64,000 bases of DNA from Micromonospora noduli (lineage in GTDB: Bacteria; Actinomycetota; Actinomycetes; Mycobacteriales; Micromonosporaceae), in assembly GCF_003264365.1 (NCBI RefSeq), contig NZ_PYAK01000035.1, forward strand, positions 1-64,000, written 5' to 3'. The notes beneath the pieces are model-generated. The model was not told where the DNA came from. It saw nothing but the letters and a program-made list of their open reading frames with translations, and made no database searches. The position numbers and the translations under genes are program-made. Positions 8,538 to 16,689 of this stretch are shown in pieces (positions within the stretch are counted from its first letter, which is position 1; every line of letters begins with the position of its first letter).

Positions 8538-9167
8538 ATGGCGAAGATCTTCCAAGTGTCGGCCCGCGCGGGGATGACCCGCGTCGTAGAGCCGATTGCC
8601 CGCGCCCTGCTGCGCGCGGGCGTCACCCCCAATGCCGTCACCGTCGCGGGCACCGTTGGTGTGCTCGTCGGCGCGCTCGGCTTCGGTGCTCGCGGCCACC
8701 TGGTCGCGGGCGCGTTGATCGTCACCCTGTTCGCGCTCACCGACCTGCTCGACGGGACGATGGCCCGGATGAGCGGCGGCTCCACCAAATTCGGCGCCTT
8801 CCTCGACTCAAGCATGGACCGGGTCGCCGACAGCGCCGTCTTCGGCGCCGTCGCGTACTGGTTGGCCACGCAGGGCAACTACTCCGGAGTGGCCGCCGCG
8901 TTGGTCTGCCTGGCCGCCGGCAGCCTGGTCTCCTACGTCAAGGCCCGCGCCGAAGGGCTCGGCATGACCTGCAACGTGGGCATCGCCGAACGCACCGAGC
9001 GGCTGCTGATCGTCGGGGTCGGCGGGATCCTCACCGGTGTCGGTGTCGATCGGGCCCTGGAGATCGCGCTCTGGCTGCTCGCCGCCGTGTCGATCTTCAC
9101 GGTGGGGCAGCGGATGACGCACGTCTACCGCCAGGCCCAGCAGCTCCAGCCGGACGGCCAGGCGTGA
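8538..9167 (+). CDS. pgsA: Phosphatidylinositol phosphate synthase (CDP-alcohol phosphatidyltransferase)
   Basis: This membrane enzyme joins CDP-diacylglycerol and inositol phosphate, the first step to phosphatidylinositol and PIMs in actinobacteria. The 209-residue protein has the complete family signature between residues 69 and 94: DLLDGTMAR, then GAFLDSSMD, which supplies the metal-binding Asp residues. Several hydrophobic segments fit six membrane helices. The ATG at 8538 gives the expected N-terminus MAKIFQ; a GTG 12 bases earlier is an alternative. The next two genes encode the PIM acyltransferase and PimA, the conserved order of the mycobacterial pathway, which makes inositol rather than glycerol phosphate the likely substrate. 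Confidence 0.92.
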   Translation: MAKIFQVSARAGMTRVVEPIARALLRAGVTPNAVTVAGTVGVLVGALGFGARGHLVAGALIVTLFALTDLLDGTMARMSGGSTKFGAFLDSSMDRVADSAVFGAVAYWLATQGNYSGVAAALVCLAAGSLVSYVKARAEGLGMTCNVGIAERTERLLIVGVGGILTGVGVDRALEIALWLLAAVSIFTVGQRMTHVYRQAQQLQPDGQA

Positions 9168-9216
9168 GTGGCGCGCCGACGACCCGGCGTCGGACGACGA
9201 CCGGCGGCCGAGTCGC

Positions 9217-10149
9217 GTGAACCTCACCGAGCTGGGCTACATCGCCGGGTGGCGGGTGCTCCGCGCGCTACCCCGGCCGTTGGTGGCGGCCGCGTTTCAG
9301 GCGGGCGCGGACCGCGCCCACCGCGCCGGCGGCGGGGGTACGGCCCGACTGCGCGCGAACCTGCGCCGGGTGGTCGGCCCGGAGCTGCCCGACGCCGAGT
9401 TGGACGATCTCGTCAAGCGCGGGTTGCGCTCGTACGCCCGGTACTGGATGGAGGCCTTCCGGCTGCCCGCCCTGAGCCGGTCGCAGATCCTGTCCGGTTT
9501 CCGGCTCGACGGCGCCGAGCTGCTCGCCGCCGACGTGGCCGCCGGTCGGGGCGCGGTGGTGGCCCTGCCGCACTCCGGTAACTGGGATGCCGCGGGCGCC
9601 TGGGTGGCGGCCACCGGTTGGCCGATCACCACTGTCATGGAGCGGCTCAAGCCGGAGGGCGTGTACAAGCGGTTCCTGGCCTTCCGGGCGAGTCTGGGGA
9701 TGGAGATCCTGCCGACCCACGGGGGGCCACGTCCGGCGTTCGACGTGCTGCTGGACCGGCTGCGGGCCGGTGCGGTGGTGCCGTTGCTGGCCGACCGGGA
9801 CCTCTCCGCCCGCGGGGTCGAGGTGGACTTCTTCGGCGGGAAGACCCGGATGCCCGCCGGCCCGGCGCTGCTCGCGTTGCACACCGGCGCGCCGCTCTAC
9901 GTGGCCTCGCTGTGGTACGAACCGGATGCCGCCTGCGCGTCGCTGGCTGGTCCGTTGCCGGTGCCGGGCCCCGAGGCGGGGCCGCTGGACCAGCGGGTCC
10001 GGTCGCTGACCCAGCTGATCGCCGACGGTCTGGCGGCGGGTATCGCCCGGCATCCGGAAGACTGGCACATGTTGCAGCGGATGTGGCTGGACCAGTCGAG
10101 GTCGGGGGAGAGCGCGGCGCTGCCCTCGTCGGCCTCCGGTCCGGCCTGA
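9217..10149 (+). CDS. Phosphatidylinositol mannoside acyltransferase (LpxL/HtrB family, PatA-like)
   Basis: The 310-residue protein belongs to the lysophospholipid acyltransferase family LpxL/HtrB. The catalytic His-x4-Asp motif is HSGNWD at 119-124, followed by the substrate-binding region ending in DRDLSARGVEVDFFG. In mycobacteria the neighbour Rv2611c (PatA) adds a fatty acid to the 6-position of the mannose of PIM1 on the inner face of the membrane; the position here between pgsA and pimA supports the same role. The GTG start is the first in frame after pgsA and has no strong Shine-Dalgarno, so translation may be coupled to pgsA 50 bases upstream. Confidence 0.9.
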   Translation: MNLTELGYIAGWRVLRALPRPLVAAAFQAGADRAHRAGGGGTARLRANLRRVVGPELPDAELDDLVKRGLRSYARYWMEAFRLPALSRSQILSGFRLDGAELLAADVAAGRGAVVALPHSGNWDAAGAWVAATGWPITTVMERLKPEGVYKRFLAFRASLGMEILPTHGGPRPAFDVLLDRLRAGAVVPLLADRDLSARGVEVDFFGGKTRMPAGPALLALHTGAPLYVASLWYEPDAACASLAGPLPVPGPEAGPLDQRVRSLTQLIADGLAAGIARHPEDWHMLQRMWLDQSRSGESAALPSSASGPA

Positions 10150-10165
10150 GGAGGTGGGCTGACGG

Positions 10166-11326
10166 ATGCGGATCGGCATCGTGTGCCCGTACTCCTTCGA
10201 CGTGCCCGGTGGGGTGCAGAACCACGTCATGGACCTCGCCGAGGCGCTGATCGCGCTGGGCCACGAGGTCAGCGTGCTCGCGCCGGCCGACGAGGATTCG
10301 CCGCTGCCGGAGTACGTGGTGTCCGCCGGCCGGGCCGTTCCGCTGCCGTACAACGGTTCGGTGGCCCGGATCGCGTTCGGCCCGGTGTCGACCGCCCGGG
10401 TGCGACGGTGGATCACCAACGGCGACTTCGACGTGCTGCACGTGCACGAGCCGCTCACGCTGAGTCTGTCGCTGCTGGCCGTGCTCTCCGCCCGTGGCCC
10501 GGTGGTGGCCACGTTCCACACCGCGATGACCCGTTCGCGGGTCCTCGCCGCCGCGCAGGGTGTGCTCCAGATCGTGTTGGAGCGGATCACGGCCCGGATC
10601 GCGGTGAGCGCGCTGGCCCGCAAGGTGCAGGTCGAGCACATGGACGGCGGTGCGGTGGAGATCCCCAACGGGGTGGCGGTGGCCAAGTTCGCCGACGCCG
10701 AGCCGTTGCCGGGCTGGCCGGGGGAGTGCGCGGCCGGCACCGGCGGCACGCTCGGCTTCCTGGGCCGGTTCACCGAGGCACGCAAGGGCTTCCCGGTGCT
10801 GCGCGACGCGTTCGTGGCGCTGGCCGCCACCCGGCCCGGTCTGCGGTTGCTCGTCGCCGGCCCGGGTGACCCCGACGACCTGTACGACCAGTTCCCGGCC
10901 GAACTGCACGAGCAGATCACGTTCCTCGGCCTGGTCAGCGAAGCGGACAAGGCGCGCATGCTGCGCAGTGTGCACCTCTACGTCGCACCGAACACCGGCG
11001 GTGAGTCGTTCGGCATGATCCTCACCGAGGCCCTCGCAGCGGGTACGACGGTCGCCGCCAGTGACCTGGACGCGTTCCGACGGGTGCTCGACGGTGGGCG
11101 GGCCGGTCGGCTCTTCCCCACCGGTGACCCGGTGGGGCTGCGTGACGTGCTGGCCGAGCTGCTGGACGACCCGGCCGCGCGGGCCGCGCTGAGTGCCTGC
11201 GGCGATCAGGTGGTCGCGAATTTCGACTGGCCGGTGGTTGCTCGTCGCGTTCTGGAGGTATACGCAGCGGCGATCGAGGCAACCGACGGGCGGGTCATCG
11301 ACCAGGAGTGGGTGGGGCTGAGCTGA
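10166..11326 (+). CDS. pimA: Phosphatidylinositol alpha-mannosyltransferase (GT4 family)
   Basis: PimA moves mannose from GDP-mannose to the 2-position of phosphatidylinositol at the membrane surface. The 386-residue protein opens with MRIGIVCPYSFDVPGGVQNH, where the GGVQNH loop is the GT4 acceptor/donor loop, contains HVHEP near residue 94 and THTA-like FHTAMTR near 117, and has the retaining GT4 EX7E region around GGESFGMILTEALAAG near residue 280. Length agrees with mycobacterial PimA. GAGGTGG precedes the ATG by about 7 bases. It is the third gene of the pgsA-acyltransferase-pimA run. Confidence 0.93.
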   Translation: MRIGIVCPYSFDVPGGVQNHVMDLAEALIALGHEVSVLAPADEDSPLPEYVVSAGRAVPLPYNGSVARIAFGPVSTARVRRWITNGDFDVLHVHEPLTLSLSLLAVLSARGPVVATFHTAMTRSRVLAAAQGVLQIVLERITARIAVSALARKVQVEHMDGGAVEIPNGVAVAKFADAEPLPGWPGECAAGTGGTLGFLGRFTEARKGFPVLRDAFVALAATRPGLRLLVAGPGDPDDLYDQFPAELHEQITFLGLVSEADKARMLRSVHLYVAPNTGGESFGMILTEALAAGTTVAASDLDAFRRVLDGGRAGRLFPTGDPVGLRDVLAELLDDPAARAALSACGDQVVANFDWPVVARRVLEVYAAAIEATDGRVIDQEWVGLS

Positions 11327-11407
11327 GCCGGTGTGACGGATGGTGCGGCGGTGACCGGTGGGACCGGTCCGGCCGCGCCCAATCGGACGAAACGGAGCAG
11401 CACTACG

Positions 11408-11911
11408 ATGCCGCACATGTGGTGGGTGGTGGCCGCGAGCGTGGTCGTGGGGCTTGTCGCGGCGTACCTCATCTGGACCGCCGGCCGGGTCGAGCGGCTA
11501 CAGGGCCGCGCGGAGCTGGCGGCCCGGGCCCTCGACGCCCACCTGCTGCGCCGCGCGGCGGCAGCCGCGGTCCTGGCTGAGCGGCGTTTCGGCGTCGAGC
11601 TGTACGCGGCGGCCCGGATCGCCCTGGACGCCAGCCCGGACGAGCGGGAGGCGGCGGAGAACGACCTGACCCGGCAGTTGCGCGGCGTCCAGTTGGACCC
11701 GGGCGACCCGGACTGCGCGGCGGTCATCGCCGCGAGTCGTCGGCTCGCGTTGTCCCGGCAGGTGCACACCGACCTGGTCCGGGACGCCCGCTCGGCGCGC
11801 AGCCGGCCGCTGGTGCGCCTGTTGCGGATGGGGCGGGGCCGGGAGTGGCCGCGCTACTTCGACATCGACGACCCGACCCTCGTCGTGCCGGCGGACGTCC
11901 CCGCCGCCTGA
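11408..11911 (+). CDS. Hypothetical single-pass membrane protein downstream of pimA
   Basis: I do not recognise a named family. The 167-residue product starts with MPHMWW and one strong membrane helix (about 4-24, rich in Val and Ala), then a long, charged, mostly helical segment (25-160) with many Ala, Arg and Glu and a regular heptad feel, and ends in a Pro-Val tail. This topology resembles LemA-like or signal-anchored helical proteins, but no motif proves it. The ATG at 11408 was chosen over a GTG at 11333 because the membrane helix then begins the protein and GGAG lies upstream. It is probably cotranscribed with pimA, 81 bases before it. Confidence 0.6.
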   Translation: MPHMWWVVAASVVVGLVAAYLIWTAGRVERLQGRAELAARALDAHLLRRAAAAAVLAERRFGVELYAAARIALDASPDEREAAENDLTRQLRGVQLDPGDPDCAAVIAASRRLALSRQVHTDLVRDARSARSRPLVRLLRMGRGREWPRYFDIDDPTLVVPADVPAA

Positions 11912-12061
11912 CCTCCGACGGTCTCCGTGGCTCCCGCGACGAGCCGGTGACCACTGCCACAGTGCAGGCCACCGGGGGTCTGATTGGCTGTCGGTGCGGC
12001 GTTGCACCGCGCGTAGCATTTTCGCTGCCACCCCCAGAGCATGTCCAAGGAGCGATGACCC

Positions 12062-12979
12062 GTGCCCGAAAACACCGCGTCGAACACCGGTACCGCCCCC
12101 GTCGTCGGCACCGCCCGCGTGAAGCGGGGCATGGCCGAGATGCTCAAGGGCGGCGTGATCATGGATGTCGTCAACGCCGAGCAGGCCAAGATCGCCGAGG
12201 ACGCCGGCGCCGTCGCGGTGATGGCCCTGGAGCGGGTGCCCGCCGACATCCGCGCGCAGGGTGGGGTGTCCCGGATGAGCGACCCCGACATGATCGACGG
12301 AATCATCGAGGCGGTGTCCATCCCGGTGATGGCCAAGGCCCGCATCGGCCACTTCGTGGAGGCGCAGATCCTCCAGTCGCTCGGCGTGGACTACGTCGAC
12401 GAGTCCGAGGTGCTGACCCCGGCCGACTACGCGAACCACATCGACAAGTGGGCGTTCACAGTGCCCTTCGTCTGTGGCGCGACCAACCTGGGCGAGGCGC
12501 TGCGCCGGATCACCGAGGGCGCGGCGATGATCCGCTCCAAGGGCGAGGCGGGCACCGGTGACGTCTCCAACGCCACCACCCACATGCGCAAGATCCGCCA
12601 GGAGATCCGCCGGCTGGCCTCGCTGCCGACCGACGAGCTGTACGTCGCGGCCAAGGAGTTGCAGGCCCCGTACGAGCTGGTCAAGGAGGTCGCCGAGAGC
12701 GGCAAGCTGCCGGTGGTGCTGTTCACCGCGGGCGGGATCGCCACGCCGGCCGACGCGGCGATGATGATGCAGCTCGGCGCGGAGGGCGTCTTCGTCGGCT
12801 CCGGCATCTTCAAGGCGGGCAACCCGGCTCAGCGGGCCGCCGCGATCGTCAAGGCGACCACCTTCCACGACGACCCGGACGTGCTGGCCAAGGTCTCCCG
12901 GGGGCTCGGCGAGGCGATGGTCGGCATCAACGTCGACGAGATCCCGCAGCCGCACCGGCTGGCCGAGCGCGGTTGGTGA
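12062..12979 (+). CDS. pdxS: Pyridoxal 5'-phosphate synthase, lyase subunit
   Basis: PdxS condenses ribose 5-phosphate, glyceraldehyde 3-phosphate and ammonia into PLP in the cytoplasm, working in a dodecamer with PdxT. The 305-residue TIM-barrel protein carries the highly conserved runs GGVIMDVVNAEQAKIAEDAG near residue 31, MALERVPADIR near 57, KARIGHFVEAQ near 94 and GTGDVSNATTHMR near 163. AAGGAG precedes the GTG start by 9 bases. pdxT follows 45 bases later, so the two subunits form an operon. Confidence 0.97.
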   Translation: MPENTASNTGTAPVVGTARVKRGMAEMLKGGVIMDVVNAEQAKIAEDAGAVAVMALERVPADIRAQGGVSRMSDPDMIDGIIEAVSIPVMAKARIGHFVEAQILQSLGVDYVDESEVLTPADYANHIDKWAFTVPFVCGATNLGEALRRITEGAAMIRSKGEAGTGDVSNATTHMRKIRQEIRRLASLPTDELYVAAKELQAPYELVKEVAESGKLPVVLFTAGGIATPADAAMMMQLGAEGVFVGSGIFKAGNPAQRAAAIVKATTFHDDPDVLAKVSRGLGEAMVGINVDEIPQPHRLAERGW

Positions 12980-13024
12980 ACGCTCTTTTCCGGGCGGCGT
13001 GACGCGGAGAGGAATGGTGCGACC

Positions 13025-13630
13025 ATGACGGCACCCGTGATCGGTGTGCTCGCGCTCCAGGGCGACGTCCGCGAGCACGTGGCGGCGCTGGCCGCTGCGG
13101 GCGCGGACGCCCGCCCGGTCCGCCGTCCGGTGGAGCTGGACGCGGTCGACGGGCTGGTCATCCCCGGCGGCGAGTCCACCACCATGAGCAAGCTCGCCGA
13201 CATCTTCGAGATGCGCGAGCCGATCGACAAGCGGATCGCCGACGGCATGCCGGTCTACGGCTCCTGCGCCGGGTTGATCATGTTGGCGACCGAGGTGCTC
13301 GACGGTCGACCCGACCAGCGGGGTTTCGCCGGCATCGACATGACCGTCCGGCGCAACGCGTTCGGCCGGCAGGTCGACTCGTTCGAGGCGCCGGTGACCG
13401 TCGTCGGGGTGCCCGGGGAGCCGTTCCACGCGGTGTTCATCCGCGCGCCGTGGGTCGAGCGGGTCGGTGCCGGCGTCGAGGTCATCGGGGTGATTTCCGA
13501 TGGCCCGGCCGCCGACCGGATCGTGGCGGTCCGACAGGGCAACCTGCTGGCCACCTCGTTCCACCCGGAGCTCACCGGTGACCTGCGGGTGCACGCGTAC
13601 TTCGTGGACCTGGTCCGCGCCGCCTCCTGA
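13025..13630 (+). CDS. pdxT: Pyridoxal 5'-phosphate synthase, glutaminase subunit
   Basis: PdxT hydrolyses glutamine and hands ammonia to PdxS. The 201-residue class I glutamine amidotransferase shows the oxyanion region PGGESTTM at 48-55, the nucleophile Cys81 in YGSCAGLIM, and the His-Glu pair in FHPEL near residue 178. Length and N-terminus (MTAPVIGVLALQGDV) are normal for the family. It follows pdxS directly on the same strand. The stretch of 282 bases after it holds a weak hairpin and the yebC leader. Confidence 0.97.
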   Translation: MTAPVIGVLALQGDVREHVAALAAAGADARPVRRPVELDAVDGLVIPGGESTTMSKLADIFEMREPIDKRIADGMPVYGSCAGLIMLATEVLDGRPDQRGFAGIDMTVRRNAFGRQVDSFEAPVTVVGVPGEPFHAVFIRAPWVERVGAGVEVIGVISDGPAADRIVAVRQGNLLATSFHPELTGDLRVHAYFVDLVRAAS

Positions 13631-13638
13631 ACCGGCGG

Positions 13639-13695
13639 GCGACCGCGCCGGGCTGTCCATGATGCTCGCCGCGGTCGCGGCCCGGACCGGGTTTT
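13639..13695 (+). terminator. Possible terminator after pdxT
   Basis: GCGACCGCG (13639-13647) and CGCGGTCGC (13670-13678) form a perfect 9-bp stem with a 22-base loop, followed 12 bases later by TTTTT, a rare T run in this sequence. The rest of the 13631-13912 gap shows no gene; it must hold the yebC promoter, which I cannot place. Confidence 0.4.
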
Positions 13696-13912
13696 TGTCC
13701 CGTCTGCCCTGGTCCGTCGGGGCCGGCCGGCCGTGCCGTGCGCGGTGCATGACAGGGACCCGGGGGACGTCGGTAGGATTGCGGAGATTCGGCAGGGCCA
13801 TCTGCCCGCCACGGCTTCCACCAGAGCTGACCGGCACCTCCGCGTGCGCCGGTGGGAGCGGGGCGTGAGCGGTGCGGTCGATGCAGACGGCGGGTAGCAA
13901 CGGAGGTAGAAG

Positions 13913-14665
13913 ATGTCCGGCCACTCAAAGTGGGCGACGACCAAGCACAAGAAGGCCGTCATCGACGCCAAGCGCGGCAAGATGTTCGCCAAGCTGATCA
14001 AGAACGTCGAGGTGGCCGCGCGGATCGGCGGCGGCGACCCCACCGGCAATCCGACGCTCTTTGACGCCATCCAGAAGGCGAAGAAGAGTTCGGTGCCGAA
14101 CGACAACATCGATCGCGCCGTCAAGCGTGGCTCCGGCCTGGAGGCCGGCGGCGCCGACTGGCAGACGATCATGTATGAGGGGTACGGCCCGAGCGGCGTG
14201 GCCATGCTCATCGAGTGCCTCACCGACAACCGCAACCGCGCGGCGACCGAGGTGCGCACCGCACTGACCCGCAACGGCGGCTCGCTCGCCGACGCCGGCT
14301 CGGTGTCGTACATGTTCTCCCGCAAGGGCGTGGTGATCGTCCCCAAGGAGGGCACCAGCGAGGACGACGTGATGCTGGCCGTCCTCGACGCCGGCGCCGA
14401 AGAGGTCAACGACCTCGGCGAGGCGTACGAGGTGGTCTCCGAGCCGACCGACCTGATTCCGGTGCGCACGGCGTTGCAGGACGCCGGCATCGAGTACGAG
14501 TCGGCCGAGTCCTCGCTGATCCCCAGCGTCAACGTGCCGCTGGACGAAGAGGGCGCGCGCAAGATCTTCAAGCTGATCGACGTCCTGGAGGACTGCGACG
14601 ACGTCCAGAACGTCTACGCCAACTTCGACGTCAGCGACGACGTGATGGCCGCGGTCGACGCCTGA
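13913..14665 (+). CDS. yebC: YebC/PmpR family DNA-binding regulator/translation factor
   Basis: The 250-residue protein opens with the family hallmark MSGHSKWATTKHKKAVIDA and contains NIDRAVKRGSG and YEGYGPSGVAMLIECLTDN, all typical of YebC. The family was described as DNA-binding regulators and has more recently been linked to translation of proline-rich stretches; which role holds here is not visible. GGAGG lies 7 bases before the ATG. It is often followed by ruvC-ruvA-ruvB, but here a repeat element and a DUF402 gene follow instead. Confidence 0.95.
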   Translation: MSGHSKWATTKHKKAVIDAKRGKMFAKLIKNVEVAARIGGGDPTGNPTLFDAIQKAKKSSVPNDNIDRAVKRGSGLEAGGADWQTIMYEGYGPSGVAMLIECLTDNRNRAATEVRTALTRNGGSLADAGSVSYMFSRKGVVIVPKEGTSEDDVMLAVLDAGAEEVNDLGEAYEVVSEPTDLIPVRTALQDAGIEYESAESSLIPSVNVPLDEEGARKIFKLIDVLEDCDDVQNVYANFDVSDDVMAAVDA

Positions 14666-14687
14666 CCCCAGCCCCGCTCCCGCCTCA

Positions 14688-14773
14688 CCCCGCCGCGATC
14701 TTGCACTTTCTGACCCGACAGACCGGGTCACGCAGGGCATACCGGCAACAGGAAGTGCAAGATCGCGGCGGGG
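14688..14773. repeat. Dispersed inverted-repeat element, copy 2
   Basis: The 25-base arms 14688-14712 and 14749-14773 match at 24 of 25 positions. The arm contains GCGATCTTGCACTTTCTG, the same as the arm of the element at 6037-6105. The 36-base centre differs between the copies, as expected for a family of palindromic repeats. It lies between yebC and the DUF402 gene. Confidence 0.85.
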
Positions 14774-14807
14774 GTTGCCGGCGGGCGGCGAACGAGGAGG
14801 TGCCTTG

Positions 14808-15428
14808 GTGGTGGCGGAACCGTTCGCGGCCGGCGACACCGTGGTGCGGCGTGAGGTGCTGCGGGGTGAGGTCTGGTTCGGTTGCCCGACGATCTGCGTC
14901 GAGGACTCGCCTGACCTGCTCGCCCTCTACCTCCCACCGGGGGCCGAGTTCGGCTTCCCGGACACGGGCGTCTTCCCCTGCGGGCGGCACCCGTGGGAGG
15001 CCGCCGGGCACCGCTCCTGGTCCGGGCACGGCAAGCTGATGCTGCAACGCCCCGGTGAGGCGCACTCGATCGACGTGTTCTGGACCGGGCCGGGGCGCGA
15101 CTTCGCCGGCTGGTACTTCAACCTCCAGGACCCGGTGCGGCGTACCCCGATCGGGGTGGACACCCTGGACCACGAACTGGACCTGTGGTGGGGCGCGGAC
15201 GCCGACCGGTACGTCTGGAAGGACGTGGAGATGTTCGCCCAGCGCCTCGTCGAGGGGCGCTACCCGGGCATGGGGGACGCCATCCAGGCCGAGGGTGACC
15301 GGATCGCCGCCCTGCTCGACGGGGGTGAGCGCTGGTGGGACCCGGCGTGGGCCACCTGGCAGCCCGACCCCACCTGGACGGCGCCCCCGCTGCCCGCCGG
15401 CTGGGATCAGGTGCCACCCGCGCGCTGA
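14808..15428 (+). CDS. DUF402 domain protein
   Basis: The 206-residue protein looks like a DUF402 (FomD-like) domain: the central part reads GKLMLQRPGEAHSIDVFW then FAGWYFNLQDPVRRTPIGVD, then DHELDLWW, the family's pattern of Trp, Tyr, Asp and Lys residues that bind metal and nucleoside phosphate substrates in characterised members such as nucleoside diphosphatases. The exact substrate is not known. I chose GTG at 14808 because GAGGAGG (14794-14800) lies 7 bases before it; a TTG at 14805 and GTG at 14811 are close alternatives. It converges with the first XRE-membrane gene. Confidence 0.7.
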   Translation: MVAEPFAAGDTVVRREVLRGEVWFGCPTICVEDSPDLLALYLPPGAEFGFPDTGVFPCGRHPWEAAGHRSWSGHGKLMLQRPGEAHSIDVFWTGPGRDFAGWYFNLQDPVRRTPIGVDTLDHELDLWWGADADRYVWKDVEMFAQRLVEGRYPGMGDAIQAEGDRIAALLDGGERWWDPAWATWQPDPTWTAPPLPAGWDQVPPAR

Positions 15429-15440
15429 GCGGCGCCGACG

Positions 15441-16436
15441 TCAGTTGCCGGGCAGCGCGTTGACCAGGAACACCTGATCCGGGCCGCCGGTGCACGGCTC
15501 GACCAGCGCGGCGTCCGCCACGGCGCTGTCGTCGTCGCGCAGGCCGACGCACAACTCGGTACGGTCGGGCCGGATGCGGTACGCGTCGGGCGTCGCTCCG
15601 GTCGGTTCAAAGTGGAACACCTGCTTCGACCTGCTCGCGCTGCAATCCTTCTCATTCCAGGGTTCGAGCAGGTTCCGACCGGGATCCTCCTCGCGGATGG
15701 TGAGGCAGCCCTTCCCGAGCACCGGGTGGACCCAGTGGATGAAGAACATTCCGTCGGCCACCGGTTCCAGCGAGGTGTCCGGTGGGATGGCCTCCGTGCA
15801 GGGCCGCTGGACCGCTATCTCCTTGGTGTACTGGCCGGTGCGATCGCGACCCTCGGTGAGGCAGAGGTGCGGGCTGCGGACGGGGCGGATCTGACTGAGC
15901 CCCGCGCTCGGCGAACGCGCACCGCCACCCGCCGATGCGGTCGGATCGGTGGTTTGCGCGGCCCTTCCCTGCTCATCGTCGCGTCGCTCGATCCAGAAGC
16001 CCACGCCGAGCGTGGCCAGCAGAGCGGCGACGACGAGCAGCGCCAGCGGCGCGGGCCGCGCGAACCAGCGTGGGCGGGCCGAGCCAGAGTGCTCCGGGGC
16101 CACGGTCGCAACCGCGTCGACCGGCGGTGCGTCCGCTGCCGGCGACGGCGGGGCCAACTGACCTGCCGCGAGGCGGTGCCGGGCCCGTAGCCACGTCTCG
16201 ACCTGATCTTCCGCGCCGCACGCCCGCACGAACGCGGCCACCACCTCGGGGCGCGGCAGTGTGGACCGGCGAAGAATGTCCGCCGCGGTGCTGCGGGCCA
16301 GCACGTCACCCGTCGACGCGGCACGCAGCTCCAGCTGCCGGTAGGTGAGCCCTGACCGGTCCTTGAGCTGGCGCAGCATCTCGACGAACTCGGCCGGGTC
16401 GGACGCGTCGTCCGGGCGTAGCTCCCCCGTGGTCAT
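15441..16436 (-). CDS. Membrane-anchored XRE-type HTH protein with C-terminal outer domain
   Basis: The 331-residue protein has an N-terminal XRE-like HTH region (about 15-90, with RSGLTYRQLELRA), a Pro-rich linker, one membrane helix at 130-149 and a C-terminal domain of about 170 residues. The outer domain has four or more Cys and repeats such as CLTIREEDPGRN and LCVGLRDDDS that resemble a ricin-type beta-trefoil, though I cannot prove this. The layout suggests a one-component regulator or a scaffold that links an outside signal to DNA or protein binding inside. The ATG at 16436 is preceded by GGAG. The divergent neighbour has the same N-terminal half and a different outer domain. Confidence 0.75.
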   Translation of the reverse strand: MTTGELRPDDASDPAEFVEMLRQLKDRSGLTYRQLELRAASTGDVLARSTAADILRRSTLPRPEVVAAFVRACGAEDQVETWLRARHRLAAGQLAPPSPAADAPPVDAVATVAPEHSGSARPRWFARPAPLALLVVAALLATLGVGFWIERRDDEQGRAAQTTDPTASAGGGARSPSAGLSQIRPVRSPHLCLTEGRDRTGQYTKEIAVQRPCTEAIPPDTSLEPVADGMFFIHWVHPVLGKGCLTIREEDPGRNLLEPWNEKDCSASRSKQVFHFEPTGATPDAYRIRPDRTELCVGLRDDDSAVADAALVEPCTGGPDQVFLVNALPGN

Positions 16437-16487
16437 CGCCCGATTCTCCAGACCCCGCGGACGCGAGGGCAAATCGGGTCCCGGCGA

Positions 16488-16508
16488 CTGTCCGAGATGG
16501 TCGGACAG
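16488..16508. promoter_or_regulatory. Operator-like palindrome between divergent XRE genes
   Basis: CTGTCCGA (16488-16495) and TCGGACAG (16501-16508) form a perfect 8-5-8 inverted repeat. Half-site-like CCGGACA motifs recur at 16512 and 16535. Sitting between two divergent HTH genes, it is a good candidate for their own binding site. Confidence 0.55.
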
Positions 16509-16563
16509 GATCCGGACATGCCGCTCTGAGCTGCCCGGACAGCCCGGCGCGGCGACCGGGGCA

Positions 16564-16592
16564 TTGTCCTGGTCGACCGGGTTACCTAGCGT
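16564..16592 (+). promoter_or_regulatory. Candidate promoter for the right-hand XRE-membrane gene
   Basis: TTGTCC (16564-16569) and TAGCGT (16587-16592) are separated by 17 bases, which fits an actinobacterial sigma-70-type promoter. The predicted start lies about 90 bases before the ATG at 16690. Confidence 0.5.
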
Positions 16593-16689
16593 CTTTTCTC
16601 GATGGCCGCGCCGCTGAGCGGCGTACGGCCGACGGGCTCGCGCCGGCACGGGTTCGGGCCCGACCACACCAACGACACGGGGAGATTCG

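Noticed and set aside
14666..14807. Structured RNA or tRNA-like gene after yebC
   Set aside because: The fold is a single long stem from the dispersed repeat; there is no cloverleaf, anticodon arm or CCA.
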